DNA of 64,000 nucleotides, taken from Methanopyrus sp. SNP6 (GTDB taxonomy: Archaea; JAADCQ01; Methanopyri; Methanopyrales; Methanopyraceae). Position numbers and translations under genes: made by a program. This document shows positions 16,513 to 24,880 of this stretch, piece by piece. Within the stretch, counting starts at the first letter, position 1. Every line of letters begins with the position of its first letter. The stretch spans positions 1,339,867-1,403,866 of the forward strand of contig NZ_CP019436.1 of NCBI RefSeq assembly GCF_002201895.1. The letters are read 5' to 3'. The notes below the pieces were generated by a model that saw nothing but the letters and a program-made list of their open reading frames with translations, did no database searches and was not told the origin of the DNA.

Positions 16513-17232
16513 ATGGGGACGACCACCCTGCCGGTGAGGGAACCTTCCCGCGGGGAGTTGGAGGAGTACCGGGAGGTGCTCGAGGAGCTGACCGGCTCGG
16601 ACCTCGGGATCGCAGACCGGGAGGTGACCGTGGAGCGCATCCGAGGACCGGTCCGGGCCGACCGCGTCTTCGTTGACGGTCGTCCGGTGCTCACGGTCAC
16701 GTTCGACCCGTGGACAGCCTCCTGTGTATACACGCTGACCCCCCACGGCGCGAGGGAGGCGGAGGAGATAACCGGGGAGCGCCCGGAACGCCGCCGCCTG
16801 GCCCGTCGCGACCCGTACGGCCTCCTGGATTTCGAGTCGACCGGAACGAAACGGGACCTGAGGAAGGCGGTGATCCGCGCCTTGGAGGAATGCGACGTGG
16901 ACGTCCTGGAGATGGAAACCGCCACGGAACGCGTGAACGGCGTCGAGCTGACGGGTCTGGCCGTGTACACGGCTCGGGAGTTCCTCTACGTGGACGTCGT
17001 CCCACCTGACCCCGCAGGACGTCCGAACCCGGTGAACGCCGTCGCCCGGATACTACATGCGTTCGGTGGCGAAGAGACGCGCCCATGGACGCACCCTGAG
17101 TACAGGTTCCTCGGCGTTCGCAGGGTTCGCGACGGTAAGGTCGCGCGGTGCCGCCTGGGCCGCGAGTTGATCGAGTTCGAAGCCAGGATCACGCGGACGG
17201 GTCTGGTATTCCTGTCCGCTCGGGGTGACTGA
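16513..17232 (+). CDS. Hypothetical protein, 239 residues
   Basis: I do not recognise the family. It is a soluble acidic alpha/beta protein with an internal similarity between its two halves: ...VRADRVFVDGRPVLTVTFDP and ...FLYVDVVPPDPAGRPNP each follow a Glu-rich helix. A weak TATA (CCTTAAACC, about 16481-16489) sits about 27 bases before the ATG, so the mRNA may be leaderless. The HARP gene starts 3 bases after its stop and the ThDP gene overlaps that, so it heads a three-gene operon. Confidence 0.75.
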   Translation: MGTTTLPVREPSRGELEEYREVLEELTGSDLGIADREVTVERIRGPVRADRVFVDGRPVLTVTFDPWTASCVYTLTPHGAREAEEITGERPERRRLARRDPYGLLDFESTGTKRDLRKAVIRALEECDVDVLEMETATERVNGVELTGLAVYTAREFLYVDVVPPDPAGRPNPVNAVARILHAFGGEETRPWTHPEYRFLGVRRVRDGKVARCRLGRELIEFEARITRTGLVFLSARGD

Positions 17233-17235
17233 CGC

Positions 17236-17916
17236 GTGTACAAACAACGGTTCGTGCTAGACACTACGGCGTTCACCGACCAGGGCGTGGTGGATGAGCT
17301 CGGAGAAGGTGACCTATGCGAGGCGGTGACTCGTATACTGGACTTGATCGGTAGGGCTCGGATGGAACTGGCCATCAGCTGCTACATCCCGTACCCCACG
17401 GTGTACAGGGAGCTAAAGGGGTTCCTGGAGCGGAACGGGTGTCCGGAGTTGTTGTCCAGGATCGACACGTGGATCGTAAAGAAGACCCCGAACCGGTACG
17501 ATGTCAAGGTCCCGGCTCGGTTGTTCATGGCCTATGTGAAGGATATGAGGGAGCGGCTGGACCGTGGGAGGAAACGGGCCGAGAAGGCCATCTGGGAGGC
17601 GGCCCTGGAGGCGTACGAGATCATGTTACGTGAGGAGGCGGACGTGCCTAAGGAGCGGATCATCCGGGAGGTGATTGGGGAAACGGTGCGACGCTTCCGG
17701 CGGAAGTATCGTCAGACGGTGCGCCACGGGACGCTGGACAGCGCGCCGGATCTGGACGTGCTCCTGCTCGCGAAGGAATTGGACGCGGCCGTGGTGGCGA
17801 GTGACGAGGGTATCGAGCGGTGGGCCCGGGAGCTCGGGCTGCGTTTCATGCCCGCGGGTTCGTTCCCAGATATGATCGAGGAATACCTGGAAATGTCGAA
17901 GGAGGTGGAAGGATGA
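17236..17916 (+). CDS. HARP: protein-only RNase P of the PIN-like family
   Basis: The 226-residue protein belongs to the 'RNA ligase partner' family (MJ0950-like), whose Aquifex member Aq880 is a single-protein RNase P that cuts 5' leaders from pre-tRNA. The PIN-like fold starts with FVLDTTAF, giving Asp9. Further acidic residues Asp168, Asp172 and Asp190 have the same 4 and 18 spacing as the catalytic Asp138, Asp142 and Asp160 of Aq880 (recalled from the literature). A basic helical insert lies between. The start is GTG 17236, and the stop overlaps the next ATG (ATGA). The RNA-based enzyme's subunit rnp1 is also in this window. Confidence 0.9.
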   Translation: MYKQRFVLDTTAFTDQGVVDELGEGDLCEAVTRILDLIGRARMELAISCYIPYPTVYRELKGFLERNGCPELLSRIDTWIVKKTPNRYDVKVPARLFMAYVKDMRERLDRGRKRAEKAIWEAALEAYEIMLREEADVPKERIIREVIGETVRRFRRKYRQTVRHGTLDSAPDLDVLLLAKELDAAVVASDEGIERWARELGLRFMPAGSFPDMIEEYLEMSKEVEG

Positions 17917-19349
17917 TCTCGTTCCGGCTACGTCCGGTGTTCGGAGTGCCAGGGGACGACGTGGCCCGACCGTACCTGAGACTCGCGGAGAGTGACGAGC
18001 TGGTCCGGACCACGCGGGAGGACGCGGCCGTGTACGCGGCGATCGGGGCCGCCGAGGTTTCGGGCGAGCCTGCGGCTGCCCTGGCGACTCGAGGCCCTGG
18101 GGTGGCGGTCGCGCTGGCGGGGCTGGCGTGCGCGCTGGCCGATCGCGTGCCCGTGCTCTGCGCAACCGGGGAGATCACCGAACGCGGGTTCCAGTCGCTT
18201 GTACCCTCGATGGCGTCGGACGGCGCGGAACTCACGGTGACGGACGACCCGGGGGAAGCCGCGCGGACCCTAGCCCGCTCGGAGCCTGTACTGTACGTCG
18301 ATCCGGGATTCGACCCGGACGAAGTCTCCTCGGAGCTTGAGGGGATCGAACCCGCCGAGCCGGATCCCGAGGACGTGGAGCGCGTCCGTGGGCTCCTGGA
18401 GGGCGAGCGCGTGGCGATCCTGGTGGGAAGGGGTTGTTACCGCGCGCAGTGCGGGGAGCTAGTGGAGCGGTTATGTGGGATCCTGGAGGCGCCGGTCGTG
18501 GAGACTATGCGCGGCCGAGGCGTGGTACCTGAGTACCATCCTCGTAATGTCGGGGTCGTGGGTCTCAGGGGCTGGGCGAACGACGTGATAGAGGAAGCCG
18601 ACGTCGTGCTCGCACTGGGGGCCCGACTGTCGGAGCGGACGCGCGCGAACCTCGACTGGCCCACCACGGTCGCGATAGGTTTCGAGGTGAAGGACGCGGA
18701 CGAGGTCGTGGAGTGTGACGTGCGGGCCTTCGTGGAAGCGCTGCTCGAGGATCCTCCGAGGACGGAACCATGGGACCCGAAGCCGAGTGAGCCGCCGGGC
18801 TTCGACCTCGAGCTGTACCGGGTCGTGAAAGCCGCCCTGAAGGGCTGGATCGGACCGGCTACGGTGGACTCGGGTCAGATTACCCCCACCGCGCTGTTGG
18901 CCGCTCGGGTTTCCTCCCCGTCCGAGGTGATCTACTCCGGGTCGTTCTGTCCTATGGGGTTCGCGATCCCGGCTGCGCTAGGGGCTTCGGCCCGAGTCCC
19001 CGAGATGGTGCTCGCCCTGACCGGAGACGGAGGGTTCATGGCCTCCTTCCAGGAGCTGGAGACGGCGGTCAGGGAGGACCTCCAGATCGCGGTGCTCGTC
19101 ACCCGCAATGGGGAGCTCGGGTTTACCCGGCAGGTGATGGAAGAAAAGGAAGGTAGGGCGGCCAAGATGGGGCTGGACGCCGACGTTCCGAGTATAGCCG
19201 AGTCCTTGGGCGTCGAGGTCGAAGTGATCGGGAAACCGGACCCCGATGAGGTGAAAAGAACCCTCAGGGACGTGGAGATGAGTGGAGAAACCACCGTGGT
19301 GGTCGTCGAGCTCCCGCACGAGGACGTCCCGATGCCAGGGTCGGGATGA
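17913..19349 (+). CDS. ThDP-dependent enzyme, acetolactate synthase-like
   Basis: A 478-residue protein of the acetolactate synthase/benzoylformate decarboxylase family. It has the activating Glu in TTREDAAVYAA, a central Rossmann domain (VAILVGRGCYRAQCG), and the ThDP/Mg motif GDGGFMASFQELETAV. It is about 80-100 residues shorter than IlvB; the first helix is trimmed, with FGVPG already at residues 10-14. The start at ATG 17913 follows GGAGGTGGAAGG and overlaps the HARP stop by 4 bases. A much longer upstream reading exists but runs through the HARP gene and is rejected. The substrate is not predictable; sulfopyruvate- or phosphonopyruvate-type decarboxylation is possible. Confidence 0.85.
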   Translation: MISFRLRPVFGVPGDDVARPYLRLAESDELVRTTREDAAVYAAIGAAEVSGEPAAALATRGPGVAVALAGLACALADRVPVLCATGEITERGFQSLVPSMASDGAELTVTDDPGEAARTLARSEPVLYVDPGFDPDEVSSELEGIEPAEPDPEDVERVRGLLEGERVAILVGRGCYRAQCGELVERLCGILEAPVVETMRGRGVVPEYHPRNVGVVGLRGWANDVIEEADVVLALGARLSERTRANLDWPTTVAIGFEVKDADEVVECDVRAFVEALLEDPPRTEPWDPKPSEPPGFDLELYRVVKAALKGWIGPATVDSGQITPTALLAARVSSPSEVIYSGSFCPMGFAIPAALGASARVPEMVLALTGDGGFMASFQELETAVREDLQIAVLVTRNGELGFTRQVMEEKEGRAAKMGLDADVPSIAESLGVEVEVIGKPDPDEVKRTLRDVEMSGETTVVVVELPHEDVPMPGSG

Positions 19350-19465
19350 GGAGAACCCCGGTCACCGAGTAGATGAGGAGGGACAGGCGCCCCGACCAGT
19401 CGGGACGACGCCCGGATCCGATCTTGGTCCTGACGATGATGAGTACGGGGCCCGTAAGGTGATCG

Positions 19466-20281
19466 ATGGTCGGACATCCGCCTGCCGAGTCGGGCGGTGG
19501 TCCGTTGCTCCGCCGCGGTAAGAGCGCCGAGGAGATCGCGACCTCGATCCTGCGGAAGGAAGGCTTCGAGGTCGTGGCTAGGAACTACCGGGTGGAGCTG
19601 GAGAACGAGCTGGTCGCTGAGATCGACATCGTGGCGGAGAAGGATGGGGAGCGGTACGCCGTCGAGGTGAAGGCCGGAACGGTGGGCGTGGACGCGGTGA
19701 GGCAAGCGTACGTGGCGGCGGAGCTCACGGGTTATCGGCCGCTCGTGATGGGGAGGCGGGTACACCCGTCAGCGGAGGCGCTCGCGGACCACCTCGGGGT
19801 TGAGGTACGGGAGTTCTCCGAGTTCGTGGAGGTCGAGCCGGTGGACGAGCTGGGAGCGGTAGTGTCGGACTTACTTCAGGATAAGATGTTGGGACTACTC
19901 TCCGCCGCCTCGAACGTGTCGTGGGAGGATCTCTACGTAGCCTTCCAGGGCGACCTAAGGCGGGTTACGGAGCTGGTCCGGGTTCGGGACCGCTCCCAGG
20001 CCGAAGATCTGGTTGAGGCGCTGGCCTTCCTGAAGCTCATGGCCTCGGACACCGTGGGGGCCGTCAAAGGGGTCGAAGGGGACGAATTCCTGCTGGAGCT
20101 GGACCCCAGGGTGAGGGTCCCGGACGGTACGACGCTCGTCGTGTTGAACCGGTGGGGATCCCCGGCGTTCGTCGTCGCCGAGCCGGTGAGCGTAGGGACG
20201 CACCGGGCGAGGATGCGCTCGTGGGAGGGGGAAGTCGAGACGGGTGAGCGCGTGGTCTACCTGGGCGAGGTGGAGGGCTGA
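19466..20281 (+). CDS. Restriction endonuclease-like (YraN/RecB-family) protein
   Basis: The 271-residue product opens with RRGKSAEEIATSILRKEGFEVVARNYRV. It then shows a PD-(D/E)xK nuclease core: AEIDIVAEKDGERYAVEVKAG, with Asp, Glu and Lys in place. This is the UPF0102/archaeal Holliday-junction-resolvase-like fold. The C-terminal 130 residues are a separate alpha/beta region ending in a strand-rich domain (RVRVPDGTTLVVLNRWG). It probably acts on DNA structures. The 3' end overlaps the convergent PP-loop gene by 25 bases. Confidence 0.8.
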   Translation: MVGHPPAESGGGPLLRRGKSAEEIATSILRKEGFEVVARNYRVELENELVAEIDIVAEKDGERYAVEVKAGTVGVDAVRQAYVAAELTGYRPLVMGRRVHPSAEALADHLGVEVREFSEFVEVEPVDELGAVVSDLLQDKMLGLLSAASNVSWEDLYVAFQGDLRRVTELVRVRDRSQAEDLVEALAFLKLMASDTVGAVKGVEGDEFLLELDPRVRVPDGTTLVVLNRWGSPAFVVAEPVSVGTHRARMRSWEGEVETGERVVYLGEVEG

Positions 20282-21291
20282 ACCGTGCCGAGTTGTCGGG
20301 CCCGCTTGAGGATGCTCTCGAGGGGCGGATCGTCCACCTCCTGAACCTCCTCCGGGCTCCCCAACTCCCACCTATCGGCGAGCTCGTCGAAGGCCGCCTC
20401 CGCGGCCCGCTGAGCGTCGCGGTTCCATCCCCAAGGCAGCGGGATCAGCACGGGGTACACACGCCCATCGTCGTACAACACGACGGCCGTGTCGTAGTGG
20501 TGACCGCACCAGGCTCCCTCCTCGAGTAGGACCCGGTGGAACGTGTCGTTGGCTTCGGCCGCCTCCAGCACCCCTTCGGGATCGGGATCCCGTAGGTAAT
20601 CCCGCACTCCGCACCCGCTCTCGTTCTTCCACCACTCGAACCTGGGAAAATGGAGATCAACCTCACGTAGGGCCGCCACCACATGACCTTTGTCGAAGCC
20701 CAGATCGAGGAGGGGTCGGTACTCGACGGCCTGTCCGTGGTGCGTGATCGCGTCGAGTCGGGCCCTGTGCGGGGCTTCGCCGAAGTTCGCGCCTCCGAGT
20801 ATTACGGAATCCGGAAACGCCTGGGCCGCGACTTCGAACCGGAGCCGGCCGCAGAGCTGGCAGAGTTCGCGCTTGGATCCGACCGGAGGTGGCACGTCGA
20901 GGTGGTACAGGTAGACAGGGGTCTCATAGCGGCTGTCGAGTTCGGAGGCGACTAGATACGCCCGCGCGTGGACGAGCTCGCGTGGCATCCCGGGATAGAA
21001 TCCGACGGTGTAACAGACGAGCTCCACCCCGTACTCCTCGCAGGCTCGGGCGGCTGCCGCCGCACACAGGGTACTGTCCATACCCTCGAGTCCCACGCAC
21101 ACCCGGGCGGCTTCGGTCTCATAGAGTATTTCCCGGACCGCGTGGACTACCTCTCGGAACAGTCCTTCTTCGTGCCGTTGGTAGGGATACACAGCGTCCC
21201 ACGCAGGGGCCTCCGTGACGGACGGGACCTCTCGGAGCAGCTCCAGGAGCTTCCGCTCCGGTTCGATCTCATAAACCTCGATCTCGGGCAT
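20257..21291 (-). CDS. PP-loop superfamily ATPase with modified loop
   Basis: A 344-residue adenine nucleotide alpha hydrolase-type protein. The expected SGGxDS loop reads GLEGMDSTLC (about residues 67-76), followed by VELVCYTVGFYPGMP. A CQLCGRLRF pair and GGANFGEAPHRAR further on resemble tRNA-thiolation or LarE/asparagine synthase-like enzymes. The Leu-Glu in place of Ser-Gly suggests an altered or lost pyrophosphatase activity. Its 3' end overlaps the nuclease gene. A TATA-like ACAATAAAGG (reverse strand, 21310-21319) lies before the start. Substrate unknown. Confidence 0.8.
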   Translation of the reverse strand: MPEIEVYEIEPERKLLELLREVPSVTEAPAWDAVYPYQRHEEGLFREVVHAVREILYETEAARVCVGLEGMDSTLCAAAAARACEEYGVELVCYTVGFYPGMPRELVHARAYLVASELDSRYETPVYLYHLDVPPPVGSKRELCQLCGRLRFEVAAQAFPDSVILGGANFGEAPHRARLDAITHHGQAVEYRPLLDLGFDKGHVVAALREVDLHFPRFEWWKNESGCGVRDYLRDPDPEGVLEAAEANDTFHRVLLEEGAWCGHHYDTAVVLYDDGRVYPVLIPLPWGWNRDAQRAAEAAFDELADRWELGSPEEVQEVDDPPLESILKRARQLGTVQPSTSPR

Positions 21292-21513
21292 CGGGAGAGC
21301 CCCGGTGGATACCCTTTATTGTTCTACAATTTTCGACTGAGGAAGCGTAACTGTAAAGGTACGAGGCCCCCCTGTGCCCGGGTGTCGGCAGATGGTCTCA
21401 TCCCACCTGGCCGGTCGGTCCGGCGGTGTCCCGGGCCGTTGGGCCGGGCCCTCATCGGTGGCGCGAAGCGCTTCCTAGGGGCCCGGGTCGCGGGCGTACG
21501 GGGGCCTGAGACG

Positions 21514-22227
21514 TTGGCTCTGCTCGAGGTTAAAGACCTGCGGGTGGAATCCAAGGACGGGACGGAGATCGTTCGAGGTGCCTCCCTGACTGTCGACGAG
21601 GGCGAGATCGTCGACCTGATCGGTCCCAACGGGTCGGGGAAGAGCACGCTGGCGAAGACCATCGTGGGATGCTCCGGGTACGAGGTAGTCGAAGGTGAGG
21701 TCCGGTTCAAGGGCCGGGATATCACCGACCTCCCAATGTACGAGCGGGCGAGGATGGGACTGACGATGTCCTGGCAGGAGCCCGCGAGGTTCGAGGGCCT
21801 GACCGTGGGTGAATACCTGTCCGTCTGCACCGACGACGAGGACTGGGCGCGACGGTGTCTCCGGATCGTCGGCCTCGACCCTGAAGAATACTGGGATCGC
21901 GAGTGTGGTGAAAACCTGAGCGGGGGCGAGCGGAAGCGCGTCGAGCTGGCGGCGGTGATGGCGATGAGGCCGAACCTGGTGATCCTGGACGAGCCGGACG
22001 CGGGACTGGATATGTCGTCGATGGAGGATTTGGCGAAGGTCATCGAGACTATGAGGGAAGAAGGTTCCGCAGTGCTGTTGATCACGCACAACCGCGACTT
22101 GGCGGAGCAGGTCGGCGACAGGGCCTACCTGATGATGGACGGTAAGATCGTCGATGAAGGAGACCCAAGGGACGTGGTGCTCAAGTGCCTGATGTGCGGG
22201 GGTGGCTTGGTGTGCGGGGCGGAGTGA
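21514..22227 (+). CDS. sufC: SUF system ATPase SufC (SmsC)
   Basis: A 237-residue ABC ATPase with Walker A GPNGSGKS, the signature LSGGERKR, Walker B NLVILDEPDAGLD and the H-loop LLITHNRD. The DEPDAGLD form and the tight link to a SufB-like gene identify SufC. I chose TTG 21514 (LALLEVKDLRV) because earlier codons in that frame are antisense to the PP-loop gene or lack ABC features. The last four bases overlap the next GTG. No SufD, SufS or SufE gene is adjacent, matching the minimal archaeal SUF/SMS arrangement. Confidence 0.93.
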   Translation: MALLEVKDLRVESKDGTEIVRGASLTVDEGEIVDLIGPNGSGKSTLAKTIVGCSGYEVVEGEVRFKGRDITDLPMYERARMGLTMSWQEPARFEGLTVGEYLSVCTDDEDWARRCLRIVGLDPEEYWDRECGENLSGGERKRVELAAVMAMRPNLVILDEPDAGLDMSSMEDLAKVIETMREEGSAVLLITHNRDLAEQVGDRAYLMMDGKIVDEGDPRDVVLKCLMCGGGLVCGAE

Positions 22228-23135
22228 GCCCCAAGGAGGTGTTCAAGCCCACAGGTTACCACGCGGGCCCGGACACGCCACGGATCGTGATCATCGAGAA
22301 CAAGGTCGTGAACGTTCAGGGTGCGGAAGGCCTCGAGCTCAACGCCGAGGAGGAAGACGACACCGTCGTCGCCGAGCTCGTGGTGAAAGAGGGATACGAG
22401 TTCGACGAGCCCATCCACATGTGCGTGGGGGTCCCGTGGCCGGAGGGAGTCCAGCGAATCGTGACGAGGCTGATCGTGGAGCCCGAAGCGAAGATACGGC
22501 TGATGTCCCACTGTTCGTTCCCGAGGGCACGTGACGTCGTACATGAGATGGAAGCTGAGTTCGAGATCGGTGAGTGCGCGGACGTGAAGGTCACTGACGT
22601 ACACTATCACGGGGAAGGAGGCGTACGGCTGAAGGCCGAGTACGACGTGTCCGTGGGACCCGAGGCGTCCTTCACGACCGAATTCAAGCTCACGGAAGGA
22701 CGGGTCGGCGAGCTGGAGTGGGGGATGGACGCTCACGTCGAGGAGCGGGCTACTATGGAGGGAGTTGCGAGACTAAGGGCCGTCGAGGAGGATCGCGTCC
22801 GGGCGGTGGAGAGCGTCCGGTTGATCGGGGAGGACGCGCGGACACTCCTGGACTTCAAGGCGGCCGCGATCAACGGCGCGTTCATCGAGCTGGTCGGTGA
22901 GATTTCAGGGGAGGCGGACGGCGCCCGCGGCCACGTCGAGTGCTCGGAGATCATTAAAGGGGGCGGAAAGGTCGTCAGTGTTCCCAAGCTGCGGGTAGTC
23001 CACCCCGGTGCCAGGTTGACGCACGAGGCCGCCCTCGGTACCGTGGAGAAGAAGGAAGTTGAGACCCTGATGTCCCGAGGTCTCTCGGAGGAAGAAGCCG
23101 TCGAACTACTCGTGAACGCGATGTTAAGGGGTTGA
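22224..23135 (+). CDS. sufB: SUF system scaffold SufB/SufD family (SmsB)
   Basis: A 303-residue SufB/D family protein. It is shorter than bacterial SufB (~470), with a beta-helix core and a conserved C-terminal stretch (HVECSEIIKGGGKVVSVPKL, then THEAALGTVEKKEVETLMSR) including the Cys, Glu and His region used for cluster assembly. With SufC it should form the B2C2-type scaffold that builds Fe-S clusters. GTG 22224 overlaps the sufC stop (GTGA); a start at 22185 is possible but would overlap sufC by 43 bases. An FKBP gene follows with a TTGA overlap. Confidence 0.92.
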   Translation: MSPKEVFKPTGYHAGPDTPRIVIIENKVVNVQGAEGLELNAEEEDDTVVAELVVKEGYEFDEPIHMCVGVPWPEGVQRIVTRLIVEPEAKIRLMSHCSFPRARDVVHEMEAEFEIGECADVKVTDVHYHGEGGVRLKAEYDVSVGPEASFTTEFKLTEGRVGELEWGMDAHVEERATMEGVARLRAVEEDRVRAVESVRLIGEDARTLLDFKAAAINGAFIELVGEISGEADGARGHVECSEIIKGGGKVVSVPKLRVVHPGARLTHEAALGTVEKKEVETLMSRGLSEEEAVELLVNAMLRG

Positions 23136-23800
23136 TCGTCGTGGCCGTCGAGAAAGGTGACTTCGTAAAGATCCACTACACTGGACGCATGAGGGACTCC
23201 GACGAGGTGATCGACACCACGCGGAAGGAGGTCGCGGAGGAGCACGGTCTGAACGTCAAGCCCGGTCCGGTGGTGATCGTGGTCGGGGCCGGGATGGTGT
23301 GGGAACCAGTCGAGGAGGCGCTGATGGGCTCGGAACCGGGGGACGAGCTGGAGGTCGAGGTACCTCCGGAGAAGGCCTTCGGAGAGCGTGACCCTTCGCT
23401 GGTCCGGACGTACCGTAAGTCCGAGTTCGAAGGGAGTGTGAAGCCCGGGGACACCGTCGTGAGTCCCGACGGTCGGCGCGGTCGCGTGCTCAGCGTCGAC
23501 GGTGGACGGGTAAGGGTCGACTTCAATCACCCGCTGGCGGGCAAAACGCTGACCTACGAGGTGGAGGTTGTAGACGTACTGAAGGACACGATGGAGCGGG
23601 CTGAGGGCCTGCTGGAGACGATGGTACCGTCCGTCGACGCGGAGCTGGAGCTGGACGGTAACACACTGCGAGTCAGGGTAGAGGGCGGCGACACCGCCAG
23701 CCCGGCGTGGGCACGGGCGAAGCAGAGGTTCGCGAAGTTGATGATGGAATACGACGACGCCGTGGAAGAGGTTGTGTTCGAGGAACGTTTCACTGAATGA
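23132..23800 (+). CDS. FKBP-type peptidyl-prolyl isomerase (SlyD-like)
   Basis: The 222-residue protein starts with the FKBP strand [20 protein letters not shown]. It contains the IF-domain insert ([22 protein letters not shown]), and ends the FKBP fold with [20 protein letters not shown]. An extra ~75-residue C-terminal alpha/beta domain follows, as in archaeal long FKBPs. It acts as a cytoplasmic folding helper. Start TTG 23132 overlaps the sufB stop; GTG 23141 is an alternative. It overlaps the convergent egsA end by 11 bases. Confidence 0.92.
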   Translation: MIVVAVEKGDFVKIHYTGRMRDSDEVIDTTRKEVAEEHGLNVKPGPVVIVVGAGMVWEPVEEALMGSEPGDELEVEVPPEKAFGERDPSLVRTYRKSEFEGSVKPGDTVVSPDGRRGRVLSVDGGRVRVDFNHPLAGKTLTYEVEVVDVLKDTMERAEGLLETMVPSVDAELELDGNTLRVRVEGGDTASPAWARAKQRFAKLMMEYDDAVEEVVFEERFTE

Positions 23801-24851
23801 CGCCCGTATCCTCGGCCGCCCTCTCCGCAGCCTTTCGCGTTAGCCCTTTATCCCCTAAGATGGTGTACCGGTTCGGACGTATCTCGTGCGCCATGCAGAG
23901 CGCCTCGATGATCTCCTCGTCGCTCACCCCTAGGTCCTCGGCCGTGGTGGGCGCGCCCGCCGTTTCGAGCGTCTCACGGATTTCCCGCCAGTTGCCCCCG
24001 TGGAGGTACTCCATGATGATGGTGCCGACACCGCACTGCTCGCCGTGAAGTGCCGGACGTTCCGCTATCACGTCCAGGGCATGGCTGAAGAGGTGCTCCG
24101 ACCCACTGCACGGTCTAGAGGAGCCCGCGATACTCATAGCCACCCCGCCGCTGATGAGCGCCTGAACCAGCTTCTTGATGCCTTCCGGTAGGAGATTACC
24201 GATAGGCTTCGCGTTCTTCATCACGATCCGGGCCGCCATCAGCGATAGGGAAGACGCGTACTCGCTGTAGGGCTCGTTCCTGAGCCGGTGCGCCAGTCGC
24301 CAGTCCTTTACAGCCGTCACGTTGGAGACGACATCCCCGACCCCGGCGCGGATGAGGCGCTCCGGGGCCTTTCGGATGACTTCTATGTCCGCCAGGATGG
24401 CCAGGGGTGCCTGGGCGGGCTCGGAGTACGGTCGTCCCTTCCGTCGGATGGAGGCGAACGGTGACGCGATACCATCGTGGGAAGCGGAAGTGGGAACGCT
24501 GATGAACGGGATATCCCGACGGTACGATGCTACCTTCGCCACGTCGATGACCTTACCGCCGCCCACCGCGGCCACCACGTCCGCGTCGATCTCGTCCAGC
24601 GCCTCCAAAGCTTTTTTCACGTCGTCCCCGGTCGACCCCTCGACGATCACCGGTGATGTTTGGTACCCGGCTTCCTCGAGGTAGTCGACGACCTCGTTCC
24701 CCGCGATCTTCATGGTAGTTCGTCCGGAGAACACCGCGACGACTCCGTTCGGTATTCCGACGCTACGTAGGACCTTCGGAACTTCGGGGAGTACGTTCGA
24801 ACCCACGACGACCTCTCTCGGGAGCTGCATGCGTTTCTTGGGAACGCTCAA
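23790..24851 (-). CDS. egsA: sn-glycerol-1-phosphate dehydrogenase
   Basis: The 353-residue NAD(P)-dependent enzyme makes glycerol-1-phosphate, the stereo-specific backbone of archaeal membrane lipids. It belongs to the iron/zinc-dependent dehydroquinate synthase-like superfamily. Visible motifs are the nucleotide-binding [28 protein letters not shown], and metal-ligand regions including [11 protein letters not shown] and [10 protein letters not shown]. Length and motif order are typical of archaeal G1PDH. Start TTG 24851; ATG 24830 is possible. It is divergent from proS with only 29 bases between. Confidence 0.95.
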   Translation of the reverse strand: MSVPKKRMQLPREVVVGSNVLPEVPKVLRSVGIPNGVVAVFSGRTTMKIAGNEVVDYLEEAGYQTSPVIVEGSTGDDVKKALEALDEIDADVVAAVGGGKVIDVAKVASYRRDIPFISVPTSASHDGIASPFASIRRKGRPYSEPAQAPLAILADIEVIRKAPERLIRAGVGDVVSNVTAVKDWRLAHRLRNEPYSEYASSLSLMAARIVMKNAKPIGNLLPEGIKKLVQALISGGVAMSIAGSSRPCSGSEHLFSHALDVIAERPALHGEQCGVGTIIMEYLHGGNWREIRETLETAGAPTTAEDLGVSDEEIIEALCMAHEIRPNRYTILGDKGLTRKAAERAAEDTGVIQ

Positions 24852-24880
24852 CTTCCGTCGACCCCCAGAGGGGTGATCGA

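Noticed and set aside
17820-17912. Longer N-terminus for the ThDP enzyme
   Set aside because: It runs antisense to good spacing, lies inside the HARP gene, and lacks family similarity; ATG 17913 has a strong ribosome site.
19425-19460. C/D-box guide RNA (CTGA followed by GATGATGA)
   Set aside because: No matching outer box pair at the right distance could be found.
20968-21513. A 180-residue N-terminal extension of SufC
   Set aside because: It is the complement of the PP-loop gene and contains no ABC features.
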